Of a stretch of 64,000 nucleotides of DNA, positions 1 to 13,800 are shown piece by piece; the first letter of the stretch is position 1, and each line of letters opens with the position of its first letter. Position numbers and translations under genes: made by a program. Source of the stretch: Eutreptiella sp. 'Long Island Sound 2002' (lineage: Eukaryota; Euglenozoa; Euglenophyceae; Eutreptiales; Eutreptiaceae); assembly GCA_964036045.1 (NCBI GenBank), contig OZ038381.1, positions 2,773,512 through 2,837,511 of the forward strand, given 5' to 3'. A model generated the notes under the pieces. The model worked only from the letters and a program-made list of their open reading frames with translations, made no database searches and was not told the origin of the DNA.

Positions 1-475
1 ATCCACGCTTTGTTGTGTGGCCCCTCGAGTTGGGGTTAGGGACTCTGAATCCATGCTTTGTTGTGTGGCCCCTCGAGTTGGGGATAGGGACTCACAATCC
101 ACGCATTGTTGCGTGGCCCCTCGAGTTGGGGTTAGGGACTCACAATGCACGCTTTGTTGCGTGGCCCCTCGAGTTGGGGTTAGGGACTCACAATCCACGC
201 ATTGTTGCGTGGCCCCTCGAGTTCGGGTTAGGGACTCACAATGCACGCTTTGTTGCGTGGCCCCTCGAGTTGGGGTTAGGGACTCACAATCCACGCATTG
301 TTGCGTGGCCCCTCGAGTTCGGGTTAGGGACTCACAATCCACACTTTAGGGGCTCTCGATCCATGCTTTGTTGTGTGGCCCCTCGAGTTGGGGTTAGGGA
401 CTCACAATCCACGCTTTGTTGCGTGGCCCCTCGAGTTGGGGTTAGGGACTCACAATCCACGCTTTGGTTGGCAAG
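1..475. repeat. 48-bp minisatellite with 96-bp dimer pattern
   Basis: About ten head-to-tail copies of a 48-bp unit containing CCCCTCGAGTTGGGG (an XhoI-site-centred inverted repeat) and GGGGTTAGGGACTC. Because 48 is divisible by 3, plus-strand frames stay open and translate to a 16-residue repeat (WPLELGLGTHNPRIVA-like); this is a by-product. Within about 100-330 two unit types alternate (CACAATCCACGCATT and CACAATGCACGCTTT), giving a 96-bp dimer. The array runs off the left edge of the window and has an irregular unit near 333-365. Confidence 0.9.
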
Positions 476-611
476 CTTAGGGCCGACAAGGTAATGGGGT
501 TATGGGTGTATGGGGTCCAGTCCACGCTTTTGGGAATTCCTCATAGCCACCAAGTTGAATCAAGTATGGGGTTACGTTCAATGTTCTCTGCCGCCTTAGC
601 TTTCTCATGTA

Positions 612-743
612 ATGTGGGTGCGAAAGCAAGACCCGGCTGCAGGCCATCTAGAGGATCGTCTTGACCCTGTAGAGGGCCTAGAAGCGTGGATCGAGGAGGA
701 TCCGGAGGCCCTCGAGTCATGGCTGTGGGGCATCAAACAGTGA
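612..743 (+). CDS. Possible short or terminal coding exon (43 aa)
   Basis: An open frame from an ATG at 612 to TGA at 741-743 encodes a 43-residue acidic peptide with an amphipathic, Glu/Asp/Leu/Trp-rich composition (for example EGLEAWIEEDPEALESWLW), which looks more protein-like than its surroundings. A TAG lies in frame just upstream, so if real it is either a very small gene or the last exon of a gene whose upstream part was lost or replaced by the minisatellite. I do not recognise a family. Confidence 0.22.
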   Translation: MWVRKQDPAAGHLEDRLDPVEGLEAWIEEDPEALESWLWGIKQ

Positions 744-1416
744 TGCCATGCAGCTAGCAACATAGGATTTTTGTGGCGTTGTGTTGTGTCGTTCTGACTT
801 CTCTTGTTCTGACCTGTTTCCTGTACTGCCTGCTTTTTACCTCCCAACTGTAACCTTTCCATGTATCCTATGACCCTCCCACCCACATCGCGAAACTAAT
901 GTACGTACCCCACCCCAACCACCCTCCCCCCCTCTCCCTTGATGAATGTGCCGCTCTTTTTGTAGTTTGCTGTGCAGTTTTTTTGCAGTATTTTTCTGTC
1001 CTTGTGACAGCACAATTTTTGGACCACAACCTGGGTCCATGGTACATTTCCCAGCCCATGATACCCCCTCCAACCCCGGTAGTGCTTGGGCAAACCCACC
1101 TAAAAAAAAAACCCAGCCTGCCGGTCTATATAAGTATGTACACACAAAATTTTTTTTAATCCAAACACGAAACCAATCATACAAACGGTGGGAAAACGCC
1201 ACCTTGGGTCACAAGGCCCAAGCAACCAATGTTCAAAACACCACATTACAGTGTTTTGAGTTTTTGTATCTGGTTGAACTGCTGAGTGACACCGTCCGTT
1301 TTTTAACTTTACACTTTTTTTTACAGAAATTACGCCACTTTTGGGAAAAATTACAACAATTTACACCATGTGGGGGCCGGGGGCCAAAACCACTGTAAAC
1401 ACCCGTAAATAATCGG
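744..1416. other. No gene recognised
   Basis: T-rich and A-rich tracts, poly-A and poly-T stretches at 1102-1165, and no ORF with convincing protein-like composition. It could be 3' flanking DNA of the short exon at 612-743. Short ORFs here overlap each other on both strands and look like chance. Confidence 0.5.
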
Positions 1417-1803
1417 CTTGGGGGGGGGCTTGGCCTCCACCACGTCCCCCTCACCCCCCTCCGACACCCCATCCCCCCCCCTCGTCTACCACCACCTCCC
1501 CACTTTCCTCCGCCTTGACCCCCCCCCCCCCCCAGTGGCCTGGCTGTCACCCTGGCTCTCCCTCTCTCTTCTCTTCTCTTGCTTCTTGTCCTTCTTCCGG
1601 CGTATGTGGTGCCCCAGGGGGGGGGGGGGGTTCTGAGAAATCCGATACCGTGGGGGGTTTTGAAACCCCCCCCCTTTTTTAAAAATGGTCCGAGGGGGGG
1701 TTTTAAGGGTGCTTTTCGACGCACACACATCATTTGTGCGATTTTTTTTTCTGGTGTTGTTCTTTTGGACTGCACATCCAGAGTTTTGTCCTTGCTCCCA
1801 ATT
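1417..1803. repeat. C/G homopolymer-rich low-complexity block
   Basis: Runs of C (for example near 1520-1533) and a 14-G run at 1617-1630, followed by a hairpin-prone stretch at about 1660-1712 in which AAACCCCCCCCC-TTTTTT is followed by AAAAATGG and a G7-TTTTAAG tract. The last stretch recurs in the same orientation at about 19484-19527. ORFs crossing this block are compositionally biased and not supported as genes. Confidence 0.6.
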
Positions 1804-4800
1804 CAGCCACTTTTGATTTTGTCCCCTTAGCTAGGGACCCCCCACAATGCAAGGGTGACGTTGCATTTCCGCTCTTTTTTTGGACATTTCTGATTTTGCC
1901 CCCCGCTTTGAAGCGGCGGGGATCTCCGATACGGCAGGGGTGAGGTAGCCACTTTGCCCACTTGTGGGCCACTTCTGATTTTGCCCCCCGCTCTGAAGCG
2001 GCGGGGATCCCCGATACGGCAGGGGTGAGGTAGCCACTTTGCCCACTTGTGGGCCACTTCTGATTCTGCCCCCCGCTCTGCAGCCGCGGGGATCCCCGAT
2101 ACGGCAGGGGTGAGGTAGCCACTTCGCCCACTTGTGGGCCACTTCTGATTTTGCCCCCCGCTCTGCAGCGGCGGGGACCCCCGATACGGCAGGGGTGAGG
2201 TAGCCACTTTGCCCACTTGTGGGCCACTTCTGATTTTGCCCCCCGCTCTGCAGCGGCGGGGATCCCCGATACGGCAGGGGTGAGGTAGCCAATTTGCCCA
2301 CTTGCGGGCCACTTCTGATTTTGCCCCCCGCTCTGCAGCGGCGGGCATCCCCGATACGGCAGGGGTGAGGTAGCCACTTTGCCCACTTGCGGGCCACTTC
2401 TGATTTTGCCCCCCGCTCTGCAGCGGCGGGGACCCCCGATACGGCAGGGGTGAGGTAGCCACTTTGCCCACTTGTGGGCCACTTCTGATTATGCCCCCCG
2501 CTCTGCAGCGGCGGGGATCCCCGATACGGCAGGGGTGAGGTAGCCAATTTGCCCACTTGCGGGCCACTTCTGATTTTGCCCCCCGCTCTGCAGCGGCGGG
2601 CATCCCCGATACGGCAGGGGTGAGGTAGCCAATTTGCCCACTTGTGGGCCACTTCTGATTTTGCCCCCCACTCTGCAGCGGCGGGGATCCCCGATACGGC
2701 AGGGGTGAGGTAGCCACCTTGCCCACTTGTGGGCCACTTCTGATTTTGCCCCCCGCTCTGCAGCGGCGGGGATCCCCGATACGGCAGGGGTGAGGTAGCC
2801 AATTTGCCCACGTGTGGGCCACTTCTGATTTTGCCCCCCGCTCTGCAGCGGCGGGGATCCCCGATACGGCAGGGGTGAGGTAGCCACTTTGCCTGCTTGT
2901 GGGCCACTTCTGATTTTGCCCCCCGCTCTGAAGCGGCGGGGATCCCCGATACAGCAGGGGTGAGGTAGCCAATTTGCCCACTTGTGGGCCACTTCTGATT
3001 TTGCCCCCCGCTCCGAAGCGGCGGGGATCCCCGATACGGCAGGGGTGAGGTAGCCAATTTGCCCACTTGTGGGCCACTTCTGAGTTTGCCCCCCGCTCTG
3101 AAGCGGCGGGGATCCCCGATACGGCAGGGGTGAGGTAGCCACTTTGCCCACTTGTGGGCCACTTCTGAGTTTGCCCCCCGCTCTGCAGCGGTGGGGATCC
3201 CCGATACGGCAGGGGTGAGGTAGCCACTTTGCCCACTTGTGGGCCACTTCTGATTTTGGCCCCCGCTCTGAAGCGGCGGGGATCCCCGATACGGCAGGGG
3301 TGAGGTAGCCACTTTGCCCACTTGTGGGCCACTTCTGATTTTGCCCCCCGCTCTGCAGCGGCGGGGATCCCCGATACGGCAGGGGTGAGGTAGCCACTTT
3401 GCCCACTTGTGGGCCACTTCTGATTTTGCCCCCCGCTCTGCAGCGGCGGGGATCCCCGATACGGCAAGGGTGAGGTAGCCACTTTGCCCACTTGTGGGCC
3501 ACTTCTGAGTTTGCCCCCCGCTCTGAAGCGGCGGGGATCCCCGATACGGCAGGGGTGAGGTAGCCAATTTGCCCACTTGTGGGCCACTTCTGATTTTGCC
3601 CCCCGCTCTGCAGCGGCGGGGATCCCCGATACGGCAGGGGTGAGGTAGCCAATTTGCCCACTTGTGGGCCACTTCTGATTTTGCCCCCCGCTCTGCAGCG
3701 GCGCGGATCCCCGATACGGCAGGGGTGAGGTAGCCACTTTGCCCACTTGAGGGCCACTTCTGATTTTGCCCCCCGCTCTGCAGCGGCGGGGATCCCCGAT
3801 ATGGCAGGGGTGAGGTAGCCAATTTGCCCACTTGTGGGCCAGTTCTGATTTTGCCCCCCGCTCTGCAGCGGCGGGGATCCCCGATACGGCAGGGGTGAGG
3901 TAGCCAATTTGCCCACTTGTGGGCCACTTCTGATTTTGCCCCCCGCTCTGAAGCGGCGGGGATCCCCGATACGGCAGAGGTGAGGTAGCCAATTTGCCCA
4001 CTTGTGGGCCACTTCTGATTTTGCCCCCTTGGCTGCAGCGGCGGGGATCCCCGATACGGCAGGGGTGAGATAGCCAAGTTGCCCACTTGTGGGCCACTTA
4101 TGATTTTGCCCCCCGCTCTGCAGCGGCGGGGATCCCCGATACGGCAGGGGTGAGGTAGCCAATTTGCCCACTTGTGGGCCACTTCTGATTTTGCCCAACG
4201 CTCTGCAGCGGCGGGGATCCATGATACGGCAGGGTTGAGGTAGCCACTTTGCCTGCTTGTGGGCCACTTCTGATTTTGCCCCCCGCTCTGAAGCGGCGGG
4301 GATCCCCGATACGGTAGGGGTGAGGTAGCCAATTTGCCCACTTGTGGGCCACTTCTGATTTTGCCCCCCACTCTGAAGCAGCGGGGATCCCCGATACGGC
4401 AGGGGTGAGGTAGCCAATTTGCCCACTTGTGGGCCACTTCTGAGTTTGCCCCCCGCTCTGCAGCGGCGGGGATCCCCGATACGGCAGGGGTGAGGTAGCC
4501 ACTTTGCCCTTTTGTGGGCCACTTCTGATTTTGTCCCCCGCTCTACAGCGGCGGGGATCCCCGATACGGCAGGGGTGAGGTAGCCACTTTGCCCACTTGT
4601 GGGCCACTTCTGATTTTGCCCCCCGCTCTGCAGCGGCGGGGATCCCCGATACGGCAGGGGTGAAGTAGCCACTTTGCCCACTTGTGGGCCACTTCTGATT
4701 TTGCCCCCCGCTCTGAAGCGGCGGGCATCCGCGATACGGCAGGGGTGAGGTAGCCACTTTGCCCACTTGTGGGCCACTTCTGATTTTGTCCCCCGCTCTG

Positions 4801-7800
4801 CAGCGGCGGGGATCCCCGATACGGCAGGGGTGAGGTAGCCACTTTGCCCACTTGTGGGCCACTTCTGATTTTGCCCCCCGCTCTGAAGCGGTGGGGATCC
4901 CCGATATGGCAGGGGTGAGGTAGCCAATTTGCCCACTTGTGGGCCACTTCTGATTTTGGCCCCCGCTCTGAAGCGGCGGGGATCCCCGATACGGCAGGGG
5001 TGAGGTAGCCAATTTGCCCACTTGTGGGCCACTTCTGATTTTGCCCCCCGCTCTGCAGCGGCGTGGATCCCCGATACGGCAGGGGTGAGGTAGCCAATTT
5101 GCCCACTTGTGGGCCACTTCTGATTTTGCCCCCCGCTCTGCAGCGGCGGGGATCCCCGATACGGCAGGGGTGAGGTAGCCATTTTGCCCACTTGTGGGCC
5201 ATTTCTGCTTTTGCCCCCCGCTCTGCAGCGGCGGGGATCTCCGATACGGCAGGGGTGAGGTAGCCACTTTGCCCACTTGTGGGCCACTTCTGATTTTGCC
5301 CCCCGCTCTGCAGCGGCGGGGATCCCCGATACGGCAGGGGTGAGGTAGCCACTTTGCTTGCTTGTGGGCCACTTCTGATTTTGCCCCCCGCTCTGAAGCG
5401 GCGGGGATACCTGATACGGTAGGGGTGAGGTAGCCAATTTGCCCACTTGTGGGCCAGTTCTGATTTTGCCCCCCGCTCTGAAGCAGCGGGGATCCCCGAT
5501 ACGGCAGGGGTGAGGTAGCCAATTTGCCCACTTGTGGGCCACTTCTGAGTTTGCCCCCCGCTCTGCAGCGGCGGGGATCCCCGATACGGCAGGGGTGAGG
5601 TAGCCAATTTGCCCACTTGTGGGCCACTTCTGATTTTGCCCCCCGCTCTGCAGCGGCGGGGATCCCCGATACGGCAGGGGTGAGGTAGCCACTTTGCCCA
5701 CTTGTGGGCCACTTCTGAGTTTGCCCCCCGCTCTGAAGCGGCGGGGATCCCCGATACGGCAGGGGTGAGGTAGCCACTTTGCCCACTTGTGGGCCACTTC
5801 TGATTTTGCCCCCCGCTCTGCAGCGGCGGGGATCCCGGATACGGCAGGGGTGAGGTAGCCATTTTGCCCACTTGTGGGCCACTTCTGATTTTGCCCCCCG
5901 CTCTGCAGCGGTGGGGATCCCCCATACGGCAGGGGTGAGGTAGCCACTTTGCCCACTTGTGGGCCACTTCTGATTTTGGCCCCCGCTCTGAAGCGGTGGG
6001 GATCCCCGATACGGCAGGGGTGAGGTAGCCACTTTGCCCACTTGTGGGCCACTTCTGATTTTGCCCCCCGCTCTGAAGCGGCGGGGATACCTGATACGGT
6101 AGGGGTGAGGTAGCCAATTTGCCCACTTGTGGGCCAGTTCTGATTTTGCCCCCCGCTCTGAAGCAGCGGGGATCCCCGATACGGCAGGGGTGAGGTAGCC
6201 AATTTGCCCACTTGTGGGCCACTTCTGAGTTTGCCCCCCGCTCTGCAGCGGCGGGGATCCCCGATACGGTAGGGGTGAGGTAGCCAATTTGCCCACTTGT
6301 GGGCCACTTCTGATTTTGCCCCCCGCTCTGAAGCGGCGGGGATCCCCGATACGGCAGGGGTGAGGTAGCCACTTTGCCCACTTGTGGGCCACTTCTGAGT
6401 TTGCCCCCCGCTCTGAAGCGGCGGGGATCCCCGATACGGCAGGGGTGAGGTAGCCAATTTGCCCACTTGTGGGCCACTTCTGATTTTGCCCCCCGTTCTG
6501 CAGCGGCGGGGTCCAGATACGGCAGAGGTGAGGTAGCCAATTTGCCCACTTGTGGGCCACTTCTGATTTTGCCCCCCGCTCTGCAGCGGTGGGGATCCCC
6601 GATACGGCAGGGGTGAGGTAGCCACTTTGCCCACTTGTGGGCCACTTCTGATTTTGGCCCCCGCTCTGAAGCGGCGGGGATCCCCGATACGGCAGGGGTG
6701 AGGTAGCCACTTTGCCCACTTGTGGGCCACTTCTGATTTTGCCCCCCGCTCTGCAGCGGCGGGGATCCCCGATACGGCAGGGGTGAGGTAGCCACTTTGC
6801 CCACTTGTGGGCCATGTCTGAGTTTGCCCCCCGCTCTGCAGCGGCGGGGATCCCCGATACGGCAGGGGTGAGGTAGCCACTTTGCCCACTTGTGGGCCAC
6901 TTCTGAGTTTGCCCCCCGCTCTGCAGCGGCGGGGATCCCCGATACGGCAGGGGTGAGGTAGCCAATTTGCCCACTTGTGGGCCACTTCTGATTTTGCCCC
7001 CCGCTCTGCAGCGGCGGGGATCCCCGATACGGCAGGGGTGAGGTAGCCAATTTGCCCACTTGTGGGCCACTTCTGATTTTGCCCCCCGCTCTGCAGCGGC
7101 GGGGATCCCCGATACGGCAGGGGTGAGGTAGCCAATTTGCCCACTTGAGGGCCACTTCTGATTTTGCCCCCCGCTCTGCAGCGGCGGGGATCCCAGATAC
7201 GGCAGGGGTGAGGTAGCCACTTTGCCCACTTGTGGGCCACTTCTGATTTTGCCCCCCGCTCTGAAGCGGCGGGGATCCCCGATACGGCAGGGGTGAGGTA
7301 GCCAATTTGCCCACTTGTGGGCCACTTCTGATTTTGCCCCCCGCTCTGCAGCGGCGGGGATCCCCGATACGGCAGGGGTGAGGTAGCCATTTTGCCCACT
7401 TGTGGGCCACTTCTGAGTTTGCCCCCCGCTGTGCAGCGGCGGGGATCCCCGATACGGCAGGGGTGAGGTAGCCACTTTGCCCACTTGTGGGCCACTTCTG
7501 AGTTTGCCCCCCGCTCTGCAGCGGCGGGGATCCCCGATACGGCAGGGGTGAGGTAGCCAATTTGCCCACTTGTGGGCCACTTCTGATTTTGCCCCCCGCT
7601 CTGCAGCGGCGGGGATCCCCGATACGGCAGGGGTGAGGTAGCCAATTTGCCCACTTGTGGGCCACTTCTGATTTTGCCCCCCGCTCTGCAGCGGCGGGGA
7701 TCCCCGATACGGCAGGGGTGAGGTAGCCAATTTGCCCACTTGAGGGCCACTTCTGATTTTGCCCCCCGCTCTGCAGCGGCGGGGATCCCCGATACGGCAG

Positions 7801-10800
7801 GGGTGAGGTAGCCACTTTGCCCACTTGTGGGCCACTTCTGATTTTGCCCCCCGCTCTGAAGCGGTGGGCATCCCCGATACGGCAGGGGTGAGGTAGCCAA
7901 TTTGCCCACTTGTGGGCCACTTCTGATTTTGCCCCCCGCTCTGCAGCGGCGGGGATCCCCGATACGGCAGGGGTGAGGTAGCCATTTTGCCCACTTGTGG
8001 GCCACTTCTGATTTTGCCCCCCGCTCTGCAGCGGCGGGGATCCCCGATACGGCAAGGGTGAGGTAGCCACTTTGCCCACTTGTGGGCCACTTCTGATTTT
8101 GCCCCCCGCTCTGCAGCGGCGGGGATCTCCGATACGGCAGGGGTGAGGTAGCCAATTTGCCCACTTGTGGGCCACTTCTGATTTTGCCCCCCGCTCTGCA
8201 GCGGCGGGGATCCCCGATACGGCAAGGGTGAGGTAGCCAATTTGCCCACTTGTGGGCCACTTCTGATTTTGCCCCCCGCTCTGCAGCGGCGGGGATCCCC
8301 GATACGGCAGGGGTGAGGTAGCCAATTTGCCCACTTGTGGGCCACTTCTGATTTTGCCCCCCGCTCTGCAGCGGCGGGGATCTCCGATACGGCAGGGGTG
8401 AGGTAGCCAATTTGCCCACTTGTGGGCCACTTCTGATTTTGCCCCCCGCTCTGCAGCGGCGGGGATCCCCGAACGGCAGGGGTGAGGTAGCCACTTTGCC
8501 CACTTGTGGGCCACTTCTGATTTTGCCCCCCGCTCTGCAGCGGTGGGGATCCCGGATACGGCAGGGGTGAGGTAGCCACTTTGCCCACTTGTGGGCCACT
8601 TCTGATTTTGCCCCCCGCTCTGCAGCGGTGGGGATCCCCGATACGGCAGGGTTGAGGTAGCCAATTTGCCCACTTGTGGGCCACTTCTGATTTTGCCCCC
8701 GCTCTGCAGCGGCGGGGATCCCCGATACGGCAGGGGTGAGGTAGCCAATTTGCCCACTTGTGGGCCACTTCTGATTTTGCCCCCCGCTCTGCAGCGGCGG
8801 GGATCCCCGATACGGCAGGGGTGAGGTAGCCACTTTGCCCACTTGTGGGCCACTTCTGATTTTGCCCCCCGCTCAACAGCGGTGGGGATCCCCGATACGG
8901 CAGGGTTGAGGTAGCCACTTTGCCCACTTTTGGGCCACTTCTGATTTTGCCCCCCGCTCTGCAGCGGCGCGGATCCCCGATACGGCAGGGGTGAGGTAGC
9001 CAATTTGCCCACTTGTGGGCCACTTCTGATTTTGCCCCCCGCTTTGCAGCGGCGGGGATCCCCGATACGGCAGGGGTGAGGTAGCCAATTTGCCCACTTG
9101 TGGGCCATCTCTGATTTTGCCCCCCGCTTTGCAGCGGCGGGGATCCCCGATACGGCAGGGGTGAGGTAGCCAATTTGCCCACTTGTGGGCCACTTCTGAT
9201 TTTGCCCCCCGCTCTGCAGCGGCGGGGATCCCCGATACGGCAGGGGTGAGGTAGCCACTTTGCCCACTTGTGGGCCACTTCTGATTTTGCCCCCCGCTCT
9301 GCAGCGGCGGGGATCCCCGATACGGCAGGGGTGAGGTAGCCACTTTGCCCACTTGTGGGCCACTTCTGATTTTGCCCCCCGCTCTGCAGCGGCGGGGATC
9401 CCCGATACGGCAGGGGTGAGGTAGCCAATTTGCCCACTTGTGGGCCTCTCAGTTTGCCCCCCGCTCTGAAGCGGCGGGGATCCCCGATACGGCAGGGGTG
9501 AGGTAGCCAATTTGCCCACTTGTGGGCCACTTCTGATTTTGCCCCCCGCTCTGCAGCGGCGGGGATCCCCGATACGGCAGGGGTGAGGTAGCCAATTTGC
9601 CCACTTGTGGGCCACTTCTGATTTTGCCCCGCGCTCTGCAGCGGCGGGGATCCCGGATACGGCAGGGGTGAGGTAGCCACTTTGCCCACTTGTGGGCCAC
9701 TCCTGATTTTGCCCCCCGGCTCTGCAGCGGCGGGGATCCCCGATACGGCAGGGGTGAGATAGCCAATTTGCCCACTTGTGGGCCACTTCTGATTTTGCCC
9801 CCCGCTCTGCAGCGGCGGGGATCCCCGATACGGCAGGGGTGAGGTAGCCAATTTGCCCACTTGTGGGCCACTTCTGATTTTGCCCCCCGCTCTGCAGCGG
9901 CGGGGATCCCGGATACGGCAGGGGTGAGGTAGCCAATTTGCCCACTTGTGGGCCACTTCTGATTTTGCCCCCCGCTCTGCAGCGGCGGGGATCCCCGATA
10001 CGGCAGGGGTGAGGTAGCCACTTTGCCCACTTGTGGGCCACTTCTGATTTTGCCCCCCGCTCTGCAGCGGCGGGGATCCCCGATACGGCAGGGGTGAGGT
10101 AGCCACTTTGCCCACTTGTGGGCCACTTCTGATTTTGCCCCCCGCTCAACAGCGGTGGGGATCCCCGATACGGCAGGGTTGAGGTAGCCAATTTGCCCAC
10201 TTGTGGGCCACTTCTGATTTTGCCCCCCGCTCTGCAGCGGCGCGGATCCCCGATACGGCAGGGGTGAGGTAGCCAATTTGCCCACTTGTGGGCCACTTCT
10301 GATTTTGCCCCCCGCTCTGCAGCGGCGGGGATCCCCGATGCGGCAGGGGTGAGGTAGCCAATTTGCCCACTTGTGGGCCATCTCTGATTTTGCCCCCCGC
10401 TCTGCAGCGGCGGGGATCCCCGATACGGCAGGGGTGAGGTAGCCAATTTGCCCACTTGTGGGCCACTTCTGATTTTGCCCCCCGCTCTGCAGCGGCGGGG
10501 ATCCCCGATACGGCAGGGGTGAGGTAGCCAATTTGCCCACTTTTGGGCCACTTCTGATTTTGCCCCCCGCTCTGCAGCGGCGGGGATCCCCGATACGGCA
10601 GTGCTGAGGTAGCCACTTTGCCCACTTGTGGGCCACTTCTGATTTTGCCCCCCGCTCTGCAGCGGCGGGGATCCCCGATACGGCAGGGGTGAGGTAGCCA
10701 ATTTGCCCACTTGTGGGCCTCTGAGTTTGCCCCCCGCTTCGAAGCGGCGGGGATCCCCGATACGGCAGGGGTGAGGTAGCCAATTTGCCCACTTGTGGGC

Positions 10801-13800
10801 CACTTCTGATTTTGCCCCCCGGCTCTGCAGCGGCGGGGATCCCCGATACGGCAGGGGTGAGATAGCCAATTTGCCCATTTGTGGGCCACTTCTGATTTTG
10901 CCCCCCGCTCTAAAGCGGCGGGGATCCCCGATATAGCAGGGGTGAGGTAGCCAATTTGCCCACTTTTGGGCCACTTCTGATTTTGCCCCCCGCTCTGCAG
11001 CGGCGGGGATCCCCGATACGGCAGTGCTGAGGTAGCCAATTTGCCCACTTGTGGGCCACTTCTGATTTTGCCCCCCGCTCTGCAGCGGCGGGGATCCCCG
11101 ATACGGCAGGGGTGAGGTAGCCACTTTGCCCACTTGTGGGCCACTTCTGATTTTGCCCCCCGCTCTGCAGCGGCGGGGATCCCCGATACCGCAGGGGTGA
11201 GGTAGCCAATTTGCCCACTTGTGGGCCACTTCTGATTTTGCCCCCCGCTCTGCAGCGGCGGGGATCCCCGATACGGCAGGGGTGAGGTAGCCAATTTGCC
11301 CACTTGTGGGCCACTTCTGATTTTGCCCCCTGCTCTGCAGCGGCGGGGATCCCCGATACGGCAGGGGTGAGGTAGCCACTTTGCCCACTTGTGGGCCACT
11401 TCTGATTTTGCCCCCCGCTCTGCAGCGGCGGGGATCCCCGATACGGCAGGGGTGAGGTAGCCAATTTGCCCACTTGTGGGCCACTTCTGATTTTGCCCCC
11501 CGCTCTGCAGCGGCGGGGATCCCCGATACGGCAGGGGTGAGACAGCCAATTTGCCCACTTGTGGGCCACTTCTGAGTTTGCCCCCCGCTCTGCAGCGGCG
11601 GGGATCCCCGATACGGCAGGGGTGAGGTAGCCACTTTGCCCACTTGTGGGCCACTTCTGATTTTGCCCCCCGCTCCGAAGCGGCGGGGATCCCCGACACG
11701 GCAGGGGTGAGGTGGCCACTTTGCCCACTTGTGGGCCACTTCTGATTTTCCCCCCTGCCCTGCAGCGGCGGGGATCCCCGATACGGCAGGGGTGAGGTAG
11801 CCATTTTGCCCACTTGTGGGCCACTTCTGATTTTGCCCCCCGCTCCGAAGCAGGCAGCGGGGATCCCCGATACGGCAGGGGTGAGGTAGCCACTTTGCCC
11901 ACTTGTGGGCCACTTCTGATTTCCCCCCCCGCTCTGAAGCGGTGGGGATCCCCGATACGGCAGGGGTGAGGTAGCCAATTTTCCCACTTGTGGGCCACTT
12001 CTGATTTTGCCCCCCGCTCTGCAGCGGCGGCGATCCCCGATACGGCAGGGGTGAGGTAGCCACTTTGCCCACTTGTGGGCCACTTCTGATTTCCCCCCCC
12101 GCTCTGCAGCGGCGGGGATCCCCGATACGGCAGGGGTGAGGTAGCCAATTTGCCCACTTGTGGGCCACTTCTGATTTTGCCCCCCGCTCAACAGCGGTGG
12201 GGATCCCCGATACGGCAGGGTTGAGGTAGCCAATTTGCCCACTTGTGGGCCACTTCTGATTTTGCCCCCCGCTCTGCAGCGGCGCGGATCCCCGATACGG
12301 CAGGGGTGAGGTAGCCAATTTGCCCACTTGTGGGCCATCTCTGATTTTGCCCCCCGCTCTGCAGCGGCGGGGATCCCCGATACGGCAGGGGTGAGGTAGC
12401 CAATTTGCCCACTTGTGGGCCACTTCTGATTTTGCCCCCCGCTCTGCAGCGGCGGGGATCCCCGATACGGCAGGGGTGAGGTAGCCAATTTGCCCACTTG
12501 TGGGCCACTTCTGAGTTTGCCCCCCGCTCTGCAGCGGCGGGGATCCCCGATACGGCAGGGGTGAGGTAGCCAATTTGCCCACTTGTGGGCCACTTCTGAT
12601 TTTGCCCCCCGCTCTGCAGCGGCGGGGATCCCCGATACGGCAGGGGTGAGGTAGCCACTTTGCCCACTTGTGGGCCACTTCTGATTTTGCCCCCCGCTCT
12701 GCAGCGGCGGGGATCCCCGATACGGCAGGGGTGAGGTAGCCACTTTGCCCACTGGTGGGCCACTTCTGATTTTGCCCCCCGCTCTGCAGCGGCGGGGATC
12801 CCCGATACGGCAGGGGTGAGGTAGCCAATTTGCCCACTTGTGGGCCTCTGAGTTTGCCCCCCGCTCTGAAGCGGCGGGGATCCCCGATACGGCAGGGGTG
12901 AGGTAGCCAATTTGCCCACTTGTGGGCCACTTCTGATTTTGCCCCCCGGCTCTGCAGCGGCGGGGATCCCCGATACGGCAGGGGTGAGATAGCCAATTTG
13001 CCCATTTGTGGGCCACTTCTGATTTTGCCCCCCGCTCTAAAGCGGCGGGGATCCCCGATATAGCAGGGGTGGGGTAGCCAATTTGCCCACTTTTGGGCCA
13101 CTTCTGATTTTGCCCCCCGCTCTGCAGCGGCGGGGATCCCCGATACGGCAGTGCTGAGGTAGCCAATTTGCCCACTTGTGGGCCACTTCTGATTTTGCCC
13201 CCCGCTCTGCAGCGGCGGGGATCCCCGATACGGCAGGGGTGAGGTAGCCACTTTGCCCACTTGTGGGCCACTTCTGATTTTGCCCCCCGCTCTGCAGCGG
13301 CGGGGATCCCCGATACGGCAGGGGTGAGGTAGCCAATTTGCCCACTTGTGGGCCACTTCTGATTTTGCCCCCTGCTCTGCAGCGGCGGGGTCCAGATACG
13401 GCAGGGGTGAGGTAGCCAATTTGCCCACTTGTGGGCCACTTCTGATTTTGCCCCCCGCTCTGCAGCGGCGGGGATCCCCGATACGGCAGGGGTGAGGTAG
13501 CCAATTTGCCCACTTGTGGGCCACTTCTGATTTTGCCCCCTGCTCTGCAGCGGCGGGGATCCCCGATACGGCAGGGGTGAGGTAGCCACTTTGCCCACTT
13601 GTGGGCCACTTCTGATTTTGCCCCCCGCTCTGCAGCGGCGGGGATCCCCGATACGCCAGGGGTGAGGTAGCCAATTTGCCCACTTGTGGGCCACTTCTGA
13701 TTTTGCCCCCCGCTCTGCAGCGGCGGGGATCCCCGATACGGCAGGGGTGAGATAGCCAATTTGCCCACTTGTGGGCCACTTCTGAGTTTGCCCCCCGCTC

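Noticed and set aside
1-475. Telomeric repeat (GGGTTAGGG present)
   Set aside because: The hexamer occurs once per 48-bp unit and is never tandem; the array is a minisatellite.
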